A stretch of DNA of 11,029 bases from Legionellales bacterium (GTDB taxonomy: Bacteria > Pseudomonadota > Gammaproteobacteria > WLWR01), in contig WLWR01000036.1 in assembly GCA_012103495.1 (NCBI GenBank), positions 1 to 11,029 of the forward strand. The letters are read 5' to 3'. Shown piece by piece: positions 1-5,433 of this stretch (position 1 is the stretch's first letter; every line of letters begins with the position of its first letter). Under the pieces are notes generated by a model. That model had not been told where the DNA came from. It worked only from the letters and a program-made list of their open reading frames with translations, and made no database searches. A program made the translations under genes and the position numbers.

Positions 1-224
1 GGTTGCCACAAGGTATTAAATCCACGCATTCGATGATAACGGGTCAATGCATCCATCAAGGTATGTTGAAATCCATGACCCATGTGCAAGCTACCGGTGA
101 CATTGGGTGGCGGTAACATGATGCAATAGGGGTCACCTTGACCTTGTGGTTGGAAGTAACCTTCTTGCTCCCACAAAGGTGCCCATTTTTGTTCGATTTG
201 GGGTGGATTGTACGTCTTATCCAT
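1..224 (-). CDS. valS: Valine-tRNA ligase, N-terminal fragment
   Basis: Cytoplasmic class I aminoacyl-tRNA synthetase that attaches valine to tRNA-Val. Only the first 74 codons are in the window; the gene runs off the left edge. The protein begins MDKTYNPPQIEQKW and contains PPPNVTGSLHMGHGFQ, which carries the class I HIGH signature (here HMGH) in the exact context typical of ValS. It then reads RYHRMRGFNTLWQ, like the Escherichia coli enzyme. The ATG at 224 matches the usual family N-terminus. No strong Shine-Dalgarno is visible, but an extended -10 element lies about 36 bases upstream. In many gammaproteobacteria valS directly follows holC; here holC is about 4.8 kb away, so valS probably has its own promoter. 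Identification is secure from the motif and the N-terminus. Confidence 0.97.
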   Translation of the reverse strand, partial: MDKTYNPPQIEQKWAPLWEQEGYFQPQGQGDPYCIMLPPPNVTGSLHMGHGFQHTLMDALTRYHRMRGFNTLWQ

Positions 225-259
225 GGATATTCATTTCAAGGCTGATTTAAAAACGGCAG

Positions 260-268
260 ATTGTAACA
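260..268 (-). promoter_or_regulatory. Candidate extended -10 promoter for valS
   Basis: On the minus strand the sequence TGTTACAAT gives a TG extension followed by a five-of-six match to TATAAT. Transcription would start near position 253, leaving a leader of about 28 bases before the valS ATG at 224. No good -35 box is visible at 17 bases, which is tolerated for extended -10 promoters. It fits valS being separated from holC. Confidence 0.4.
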
Positions 269-314
269 CAAATTTTTGGCGCGTCCTCACAAAAACCTGG
301 AGCGTTGCATAAGG

Positions 315-1019
315 TTAGGATGTGTGATTTTTTAATCGCAATAAATATAAAAAAGTCTTTTTCAATTGACGAATGCCAGTACGCCAATGGCCAACACCTT
401 TGGCTAAACCGTGTTGACGAGGTTGGTAATTGACGGGTTGTTCAATAATTTGATAGTGGCATTTATTAGCTTGGTAGAGTAAATACAAGTCCAAGGTGAA
501 GTCTTGAGGCGCTTTGCGTTTCAAATGATCTTCGTAAAATTCACGGCTGAACAATTTAGGTTGGCAGCGAATGTCGTGTAATTTTTGGTGAATCAACAAT
601 CGACACAACCCTTGCACAATCCATGCGTAAAAGGTTTCAAACAAACCACGACATTGACGTTGACCTTTGAGAATAATGTTAGATTTTTTGGCTTGTTGGA
701 AATAATCAAACAGTTGTAATGCGTCTTCTAAGCCATGCACTAAATCGGCGTGCGTCCAACCCAATACATCGCCTTGCGCTTGGCTAAGACCAACCAAAAT
801 ACCATAGCCGTATCCATGATTGGTGCTGATGCTGATAACTTTTAATCGTTCGTGAGCGACCGGTTCTAGCCATTCTACCGACTGATCTGTTGAACCATTG
901 TTGACTAAAATGAATTCCAGGTCATGGCGTTGTTGTAGTAGGTGATGGGCTTGTTTGAGTAATAGTGATAAATTTTGCCCCTCGTTGTAACAAGGGATGA
1001 CAATTGATAACTGTATCAT
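315..1019 (-). CDS. Family 2 glycosyltransferase, soluble
   Basis: Probable GT-A fold glycosyltransferase that moves a sugar from a nucleotide-sugar donor to a lipid or glycan acceptor; donor and acceptor cannot be read from sequence. The N-terminus has the family 2 signature (SIVIPCYNEGQNL, about residues 5-17 from the chosen start), then LVNNGSTDQS, then GWTHADL near residues 87-93 at the usual DxD metal site. The form HAD instead of DAD is known in one branch of this family. Further on are RCQPKLFSREFY and FTLDLYLLYQ, near the expected acceptor/catalytic region. There is no transmembrane segment, so the enzyme is cytosolic or peripheral. I chose ATG at 1019 (234 residues); a TTG four codons upstream at 1031 is possible but has no ribosome-binding site. 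A strong sigma-70-type promoter lies just upstream, so it is probably transcribed alone or reads into valS. A cell-envelope role is an inference. Confidence 0.9.
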   Translation of the reverse strand: MIQLSIVIPCYNEGQNLSLLLKQAHHLLQQRHDLEFILVNNGSTDQSVEWLEPVAHERLKVISISTNHGYGYGILVGLSQAQGDVLGWTHADLVHGLEDALQLFDYFQQAKKSNIILKGQRQCRGLFETFYAWIVQGLCRLLIHQKLHDIRCQPKLFSREFYEDHLKRKAPQDFTLDLYLLYQANKCHYQIIEQPVNYQPRQHGLAKGVGHWRTGIRQLKKTFLYLLRLKNHTS

Positions 1020-1055
1020 CTTAAGTTTCAATTCATAGAACAGTGTTAATCAGGC

Positions 1056-1083
1056 ATCATAGACTCACGAAATGGAATGTCAA
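1056..1083 (-). promoter_or_regulatory. Strong sigma-70-type promoter for the glycosyltransferase
   Basis: On the minus strand there is a perfect -35 box TTGACA (1083-1078), a 16-base spacer and a -10 box TATGAT (1061-1056), five of six to consensus. Start of transcription would be near 1049, about 30 bases before the ATG at 1019. It sits immediately downstream of the terminator of the LuxR genes on the same strand, so transcription is reset between the two units. This is the best-looking promoter in the window. Confidence 0.7.
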
Positions 1084-1093
1084 GGGAATAAAT

Positions 1094-1131
1094 AACAAGG
1101 CATGGACAAAATGATTTACCCATGCCTTGTT
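1094..1131 (-). terminator. Hairpin terminator of the LuxR-HTH pair
   Basis: Perfect 12-bp inverted repeat: left arm 1094-1105 (AACAAGGCATGG), 14-base loop, right arm 1120-1131. On the minus strand it starts 7 bases after the stop codon of the second LuxR-type gene and is followed by a T-rich stretch (TTATTTATT). The T tract is interrupted, so efficiency is uncertain, but the position directly after a stop codon and before a promoter makes termination the natural reading. Confidence 0.65.
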
Positions 1132-1137
1132 GTAACT

Positions 1138-1365
1138 TTAAATGTGCAATCGAATCAACCCGTGCTTTAACGCTAAGTCGAATAATTGACTTTTATTTCT
1201 GCAGTCAAACTTAATGCGAATATTTCGTAAATGACTTTCAACAGTGCGTTTGGAACGATGCAACAAATCAGCAATTTGATGTGCATTGTAGCCACTCAAC
1301 GCATAACGCAAATAGACACGCTCTTTCAGTGTTAATTTTTGCAGCATTTGAGATTTTTTTTCCAT
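1138..1365 (-). CDS. Stand-alone LuxR-type HTH regulator, copy A
   Basis: Small transcription factor of 75 residues that is almost entirely a LuxR/GerE helix-turn-helix domain, with no receiver or autoinducer-binding domain. Visible core: LTLKERVYLRYALSGYNAHQIAD followed by RSKRTVESHLRNIRIKFDC, the second stretch being the DNA-recognition helix region. A final helix follows (KSQLFDLALKHGLI). It is 41 of 75 identical, without gaps, to the next gene upstream, so the two are tandem paralogues. ATG at 1365 has AGGAG at a spacing of 8 bases in a T-rich leader. The start of the coding sequence contains a run of eight A residues (minus strand, 1361-1354), a possible slippage site. It probably shares a transcript with copy B, 32 bases upstream, and ends at the hairpin 1094-1131. 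Targets are unknown. Confidence 0.88.
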   Translation of the reverse strand: MEKKSQMLQKLTLKERVYLRYALSGYNAHQIADLLHRSKRTVESHLRNIRIKFDCRNKSQLFDLALKHGLIRLHI

Positions 1366-1397
1366 ATGTATTACTCCTAAAAAAAGTCACAGTTTAA

Positions 1398-1625
1398 TTA
1401 AATATCAATGCTGACCAAACCATGTTGCAGAGCGAGCAACACCAATTGGTTTTTACTCTGACAATTTAATTTCAAGCGAATACTTCGCAAGTGACTTTCA
1501 ACCGTTCGACGTGAACGTTTAACGGAGGTGGCGATTTGCCTGGCGGTGTAACCGCTTAATACATAGCGCAGATAAGTGCGTTCGTTGGTAGTGAGTCGAC
1601 TGATGAAATTTTTATTGCTATCCAT
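1398..1625 (-). CDS. Stand-alone LuxR-type HTH regulator, copy B
   Basis: A 75-residue protein, again essentially one LuxR/GerE DNA-binding domain: LTTNERTYLRYVLSGYTARQIA, then RSRRTVESHLRSIRLKLNC and the closing helix KNQLVLLALQHGLV. No sensor domain is present, so any signal must come through another protein, through dimerisation or through expression level. The reading frame stays open to 1742, but I place the start at 1625: this ATG has AGGAG at a spacing of 8 bases and gives exactly the length of its paralogue. The upstream extension lies in AT-rich DNA that carries a dyad and a possible promoter. It is the first gene of the LuxR pair. Such orphan HTH proteins occur in Legionellales and other gammaproteobacteria; the regulon cannot be deduced here. 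Confidence 0.88.
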   Translation of the reverse strand: MDSNKNFISRLTTNERTYLRYVLSGYTARQIATSVKRSRRTVESHLRSIRLKLNCQSKNQLVLLALQHGLVSIDI

Positions 1626-1655
1626 AGCATGATCTCCTAAAAAAATAAAATTAAT

Positions 1656-1677
1656 GTTATTAAGTCCGTTTAATAAC
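1656..1677. promoter_or_regulatory. 22-bp dyad, candidate operator
   Basis: Perfect 8-bp inverted repeat, GTTATTAA at 1656-1663 and TTAATAAC at 1670-1677, with a 6-base centre. It ends 30 bases upstream of the start of LuxR copy B. Length and symmetry are what a LuxR-type HTH dimer binds (lux boxes are about 20 bp), so auto-regulation by the adjacent genes is plausible. A weak minus-strand promoter (TTGAGT at 1699-1694, TATTAA at 1675-1670, spacing 18) would overlap the right arm, which would suit repression. The binding protein is an inference. Confidence 0.4.
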
Positions 1678-1762
1678 CGGCGCATACTATCACACTCAAA
1701 TTTCAGCGAAAACCAAACGGTGATGAAATCATGCATTATCAAGGTTTATACGCAGTATTTTA

Positions 1763-1790
1763 TTGCACTATTAGTCAACTTGGTTAAGAT
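1763..1790 (+). promoter_or_regulatory. Weak candidate promoter for the tspO-like gene
   Basis: TTGCAC at 1763-1768, a 16-base spacer and TAAGAT at 1785-1790 form a poor but correctly spaced sigma-70-like element 33 bases upstream of the ATG at 1824. The divergent region 1626-1823 must hold promoters for both tspO and the LuxR pair; this is the best plus-strand match I can see in it. Confidence 0.28.
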
Positions 1791-1823
1791 CATCATTACA
1801 ACCAACAAGAGGGATTTATTAAC

Positions 1824-2303
1824 ATGGAAAACCAAACCACTTATCGAACCAGTTTGCTCATTTTTATTATTGCGATCATGGCATTGTCGTCGCTCGCGGC
1901 ACTGCCGACGCACGTAGGCGATGGCAGTTGGTATGCGCAATTAACCAAACCAGAATTTACCCCAGCCAATTGGATATTCGCCATTGTATGGCCGATATTG
2001 TATGTATTGATTGCCATTGCCTTATGGTTGTTATGGCGGGTGCGTCATCAACCAGGTGCTTATAATGTATTGGCAATTTTTGCAGTGCAATTGTTGGTGA
2101 ATTTTAGCTGGTCATGGATCTTTTTTGGTTGGCACAGTTTGCTGTTTGGATTTTTATGGATTGTCTTATTGTGGGGATTGATCGGCTGGACATTGTTGGC
2201 TGCCTGGTCATACAGTCAAAAAGCTGTATTGTTATTGGTACCCTATGGTTTATGGGTGACTTTCGCAGGAGTGTTGGCGGCTTGTATTTGGTGGATGAAC
2301 TAG
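1824..2303 (+). CDS. tspO: TspO/MBR family membrane protein
   Basis: Member of the TspO / peripheral benzodiazepine receptor family: small five-helix inner-membrane proteins that bind tetrapyrroles and related ligands and are linked to porphyrin and oxidative-stress responses. The 159-residue length is typical. Five hydrophobic helices are visible, near residues 9-27, 50-71, 82-101, 107-128 and 134-157. Family landmarks are present: SWYAQLTKPEFTPANWIFAIVW (36-57; the first 20 residues hold the conserved W-Y and KP), NFSWSWIFFG (93-102), and the C-terminal PYGLWVTFAGVLAACIWWMN (140-159). ATG at 1824 has a purine-rich AGAGGGA about 9 bases upstream. It is a single gene, followed after 128 bases by the hydrolase on the same strand. 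Physiological ligand and function here are unknown. Confidence 0.92.
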   Translation: MENQTTYRTSLLIFIIAIMALSSLAALPTHVGDGSWYAQLTKPEFTPANWIFAIVWPILYVLIAIALWLLWRVRHQPGAYNVLAIFAVQLLVNFSWSWIFFGWHSLLFGFLWIVLLWGLIGWTLLAAWSYSQKAVLLLVPYGLWVTFAGVLAACIWWMN

Positions 2304-2381
2304 AACGGTAATGCTACTTTTTTCAAACAGTGGATGGGACGCGAGTACAATTTTCGTTCACGATGCGCCGAAGCTGGCTTT

Positions 2382-2409
2382 TTGCTGAATTGTGGTGAAT
2401 AGTTACAAA
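2382..2409 (+). promoter_or_regulatory. Candidate promoter for the alpha/beta hydrolase
   Basis: TTGCTG at 2382-2387, a 16-base spacer and TACAAA at 2404-2409 make a modest sigma-70-like promoter 22 bases before the ATG at 2432. The ribosome-binding site AAGGAG (2416-2421) follows almost at once, so the leader would be very short. No terminator is visible between the tspO-like gene and this one, so read-through is also possible. Confidence 0.28.
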
Positions 2410-2431
2410 ATACGTAAGGAGTCACTAACCC

Positions 2432-3202
2432 ATGAATCAGTCATCACAAAAAGTCACCTTTACCGGCGCGTTGCGTGAACCGTTGTCAGCGCGGATTGAT
2501 TGGCCGGTTGGAGGAGCACCGAAAGCGTTTGCCTTGTTTGCTCATTGTTTTAGTTGTGGAATTGATTTGAGTACTGTCAGTCGAATCAGTCGCGCACTCA
2601 GTGAAGAGAATATTGCGCTGTTTCGTTTTGATTTTACCGGGATTGGTAGTAGTGGCGGGGATTTTGCCAATACAAATTTTTCATCCAATGTGCAAGACTT
2701 AATTGCTGCCAGTCAATTTATGAGTCAACAATTCACTCCCCCACAAATTTTATTGGGGCACAGTTTGGGTGGTGCGGCGGTGTTGTCGGCGGCTGAACAC
2801 ATTCCTTCGGCCAATGCAATTGCTACGATTGGCGCACCATTTGCAGTGAATCATGTCGAACATTTGTTTGCGCATGCCTTGGAAGACATTCGTCAGCAAG
2901 GCCAGGCGAAAGTACAAATTGCCGACAGAACGTTTACTATTAAAAAACAATTCCTCGATGACTTGGAACAACAAACCATCGTCGATAAAATTGGTCGGTT
3001 AAAACGTGCTTTATTGGTGATGCATTCGCCAGTGGATGAGGTGGTTAGCATTGACAATGCCAGACGAATTTATGAAGCGGCCAAACATCCCAAAAGTTTC
3101 ATCTCGCTGGATGATGCGGATCATTTATTATTAAAAAGTCCAAAAGATTCTGCCTATGTTGCACGAGTGTTAGCCGCGTGGTCGAGTCGCTACATTCAAT
3201 AA
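2432..3202 (+). CDS. Alpha/beta hydrolase, serine-aminopeptidase/esterase type
   Basis: Soluble cytoplasmic hydrolase of 256 residues with an alpha/beta hydrolase fold. The likely triad is visible: Ser111 in the nucleophile elbow GHSLGG (109-114), Asp202 in SPVDEVV, and His231 in DADHLLL near the C-terminus. The oxyanion region is AHCFSCGIDLS (37-47), and FRFDFTGIGSSGGDF (64-78) is typical of this branch. The sequence resembles the hydrolase half of the two-domain hydrolase-OsmC proteins found in many proteobacteria, but no OsmC domain follows; the frame stops at 3202. Substrate cannot be predicted. AAGGAG sits 10 bases before the ATG. The last 33 bases overlap the 3' end of the Nudix gene on the opposite strand. 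Confidence 0.92.
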   Translation: MNQSSQKVTFTGALREPLSARIDWPVGGAPKAFALFAHCFSCGIDLSTVSRISRALSEENIALFRFDFTGIGSSGGDFANTNFSSNVQDLIAASQFMSQQFTPPQILLGHSLGGAAVLSAAEHIPSANAIATIGAPFAVNHVEHLFAHALEDIRQQGQAKVQIADRTFTIKKQFLDDLEQQTIVDKIGRLKRALLVMHSPVDEVVSIDNARRIYEAAKHPKSFISLDDADHLLLKSPKDSAYVARVLAAWSSRYIQ

Positions 3203-3703
3203 ATACAAACCTGAATAAATTTTAATATCAATTAAGCCATCGTTTTGTTGGTAAGCGGCCAAATACTCATCGATGTTTGCCAAGGGGGCTAAATGAACCG
3301 TAATGTTCTCAACGCCAATACCCCCACCGGCTGCAACTTTTTGTAAGGTGTGCGCATGAAAAAAACTCAATGATTCATCCGACATGCCCGGTGAAACCGG
3401 GTAGGTTGCCAGCGGGGTAAAATGATCAGCTTGATAACCGGTTTCTTCCAATAATTCTCGGCGGGCAGCATCTAAAATAGTTTCCGTTGGATGTTCCGGT
3501 TCATCGCCGACCAAACCGGCAGGTAATTCCAACACACAGCGTTTAACTGGAGGACGATATTGTTCAACCAACACCAATTCATTGGCAGCGGTGACGGCAA
3601 TAATAGCGACGATACCATTGGCGTGGGTACGGGTCACGTATTCCCAACCTTGATCATGCCAAACTTGAAAATAATCACCTTGATATCGTAGTTGCTTACT
3701 CAT
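3170..3703 (-). CDS. Nudix hydrolase, ADP-ribose pyrophosphatase type
   Basis: Hydrolyses a nucleoside diphosphate linked to another group; ADP-ribose is the most likely substrate, giving AMP and ribose 5-phosphate. 177 residues. The Nudix helix is intact: E74, then RELLEETGY at 82-90, with the metal-binding glutamates E83, E86 and E87. After it comes SPGMSDE (104-110), matching the SPG...E loop of ADP-ribose pyrophosphatases. The box is unusual in one way: from Gly63 to Glu74 there are 10 residues instead of 5, so the loop before the helix is longer, as in one bacterial subgroup. ATG at 3703 lies 9 bases after the exporter stop, so the two genes are almost certainly co-transcribed. The 3' end overlaps the alpha/beta hydrolase gene by 33 bases on the other strand. 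Substrate specificity is inferred from motifs only. Confidence 0.92.
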   Translation of the reverse strand: MSKQLRYQGDYFQVWHDQGWEYVTRTHANGIVAIIAVTAANELVLVEQYRPPVKRCVLELPAGLVGDEPEHPTETILDAARRELLEETGYQADHFTPLATYPVSPGMSDESLSFFHAHTLQKVAAGGGIGVENITVHLAPLANIDEYLAAYQQNDGLIDIKIYSGLYLLNVATRPRG

Positions 3704-3712
3704 GTTATGTTC

Positions 3713-4948
3713 TCATGATTGTGAATGGGTTGAATACAATAAAGTATAAAAGAAAAGACTGGCCAGCAAGGTCATGGTTAAAAAAACGATGGCAATCACG
3801 CCGGCTGAGACAATGGAAAGGATTGACACTAACATGCTGACCAATGCGGCGATGGCAAATTGCAAACCACCGTAGAGGGCAGAAACACTACCTACAATGT
3901 CGGGAAAAGGCGTAAAAGCACCGGCAAATGTATTTGAATAAATCAGACCGGTGCCAATCACATAAAGGGTTACCGGCAGCATGATGCTCCACACCGTTAA
4001 CCAGCCGCTTAGACTGACTACTAACAATAAAATGCTGCCAAGAAACATCAAGCCAAAGCCTATTTGTATGGCGGCTTGAATGCCTAACTGTTCAATGAAG
4101 CGTGCATTGAGGGTAAATCCGATGGTTTGTGCTGCCGCGATTAAAATAGCCAATAACCCAAATTGTGCGGGTGATAGACCAATGATGTTGATCATTAAAA
4201 AAGGAATGGTCGTAATGTAGGCAATGATGCCAGAAAAAGCCAAGCTGGCGCACAGAGTATAGCCCCAAAAAATTTTATGCGTGAGCAGAATGCGATAATT
4301 GCTCATCACACTGGCCCAGCGTAAAGCATGAACATTGAGGGTAGAATTGGTTTCCGGCAATTTGAAATACGTATACACAAAAACGAATAACACCAGCGCC
4401 AACAAAGTGATAAAACTGGCACGCCAACTCAACCATTCTTCCAACACGCCGCCAACCACGGGCGCTATGCCAATGGTGATGGAAATCACAATGCCACAAT
4501 ATGAACTGTAACGCGCCAGGGTGGCGTCGGTGTAAGTGTCACGTAAAATGGCGCGTGATAACAATCCCCCCGCGCCAAATCCCAAGCCTTGTAATATCCG
4601 GCCAAGCAATAACCATTCGATGGTGGATGCCAGTACACACACAGTGCTGCCCAATAAGGTGATGGCAAGGCCAGTTAATAAAATCGGCCGTCGCCCAAAC
4701 CGATCAGACAAGGGCCCGTAAAAAAAATGGGAAAGACTGTAACCCAGTACATACAATGAAATGGTCCATTGAATCCAATCGGTTGAGGTATTCAATTGGA
4801 TGGTCATCGCCGGTAGCGAGGGAATGAATAAATCAACAACGGCAACCATGATGACACACAACAACATTACGACCATAAAAATAGAAGAAACTGCTTGAGC
4901 CATCACAACCATCGGTACTAAAACAAATGTTGGCCTAGCATACAACAT
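3713..4948 (-). CDS. Bcr/CflA-type MFS multidrug exporter
   Basis: Inner-membrane proton-coupled drug exporter of the major facilitator superfamily, DHA1 group, 12 helices. The first helix ends in VVDLFIPSLPAM (37-48), typical of Bcr/CflA. Motif A is GPLSDRFGRRP (78-88), motif B is GRILQGLGFGAGG (116-128), and a motif C-like APVVGGVLEEW (162-172) ends helix 5. 411 residues from the first ATG, close to the family's roughly 400. The start is uncertain: AAGGA lies directly against the ATG at 4948, closer than is normal. ATGs at 4912 and 4903 are alternatives, and none has a better ribosome-binding site. The gene starts 47 bases after holC and ends 9 bases before the Nudix gene, which suggests expression with the pepA-holC operon. 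The substrate is unknown; the family includes exporters of sulfonamides, bicyclomycin and chloramphenicol. Confidence 0.93.
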   Translation of the reverse strand: MLYARPTFVLVPMVVMAQAVSSIFMVVMLLCVIMVAVVDLFIPSLPAMTIQLNTSTDWIQWTISLYVLGYSLSHFFYGPLSDRFGRRPILLTGLAITLLGSTVCVLASTIEWLLLGRILQGLGFGAGGLLSRAILRDTYTDATLARYSSYCGIVISITIGIAPVVGGVLEEWLSWRASFITLLALVLFVFVYTYFKLPETNSTLNVHALRWASVMSNYRILLTHKIFWGYTLCASLAFSGIIAYITTIPFLMINIIGLSPAQFGLLAILIAAAQTIGFTLNARFIEQLGIQAAIQIGFGLMFLGSILLLVVSLSGWLTVWSIMLPVTLYVIGTGLIYSNTFAGAFTPFPDIVGSVSALYGGLQFAIAALVSMLVSILSIVSAGVIAIVFLTMTLLASLFFYTLLYSTHSQS

Positions 4949-4995
4949 TCCTTAATCAAAGCCTAATGGTGATCGTGGCGTTACCAAGGAGCCTC

Positions 4996-5433
4996 TCATC
5001 CCAGCGTGTGTCGATGCAATTCATATCCAGCTTGTTTCAATTGTTGATATTCAAGGCGAGCATGTTGTTTATAGGTTTCATCGTGTTGCGGGATCAGTTT
5101 GATCAAACGCGTAGGGAGGGGATGAAGATCGATGGCTTGGAGAGATTGGGTTGTGAGATTGACGAAAATATCTTGTTGATGAAACAAGTTAGGTTGGTGG
5201 CTAATGCCAATCGGTGTGGCGTGTTCAGTGTTGGGTGCTAACACCGCGTGAGGAATAAAACTGTCATCACGAAACGTCCATAATAATTCATCCAGCGTTT
5301 GCGTTTGTGCAACGTCCTGAGTGAGGACAAACACCGATTGTTGTGCCGAATAGGCTTTGGCTAAAATACGGCACAAGGTAGGCAAGCACGCGGGAAGTTG
5401 TGCTTGATTGATCAGATAAAAATCGGCGCGCAT
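4996..5433 (-). CDS. holC: DNA polymerase III chi subunit
   Basis: Chi subunit of the clamp-loader complex; it pairs with psi and contacts single-stranded DNA-binding protein, linking the replisome to SSB-coated lagging strand. 145 residues, against 147 in Escherichia coli. The start MRADFYLI, the helix LCRILAKAYSAQQSVFVLTQD and LDELLWTFRDDSFIPH are characteristic. The frame is open further upstream, but the correct start is the ATG at 5433: its A is also the last base of the pepA stop codon (TGATG), a classic arrangement for translational coupling. Position directly after pepA is conserved in gammaproteobacteria. The usual next gene, valS, is displaced here by accessory genes. Confidence 0.95.
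   Translation of the reverse strand: MRADFYLINQAQLPACLPTLCRILAKAYSAQQSVFVLTQDVAQTQTLDELLWTFRDDSFIPHAVLAPNTEHATPIGISHQPNLFHQQDIFVNLTTQSLQAIDLHPLPTRLIKLIPQHDETYKQHARLEYQQLKQAGYELHRHTLG

Noticed and set aside
1626..1742. N-terminal extension of LuxR copy B to an upstream start at 1742
   Set aside because: The AGGAG site, the equal length of the paralogue and the dyad/promoter-like DNA in this stretch favour the ATG at 1625.
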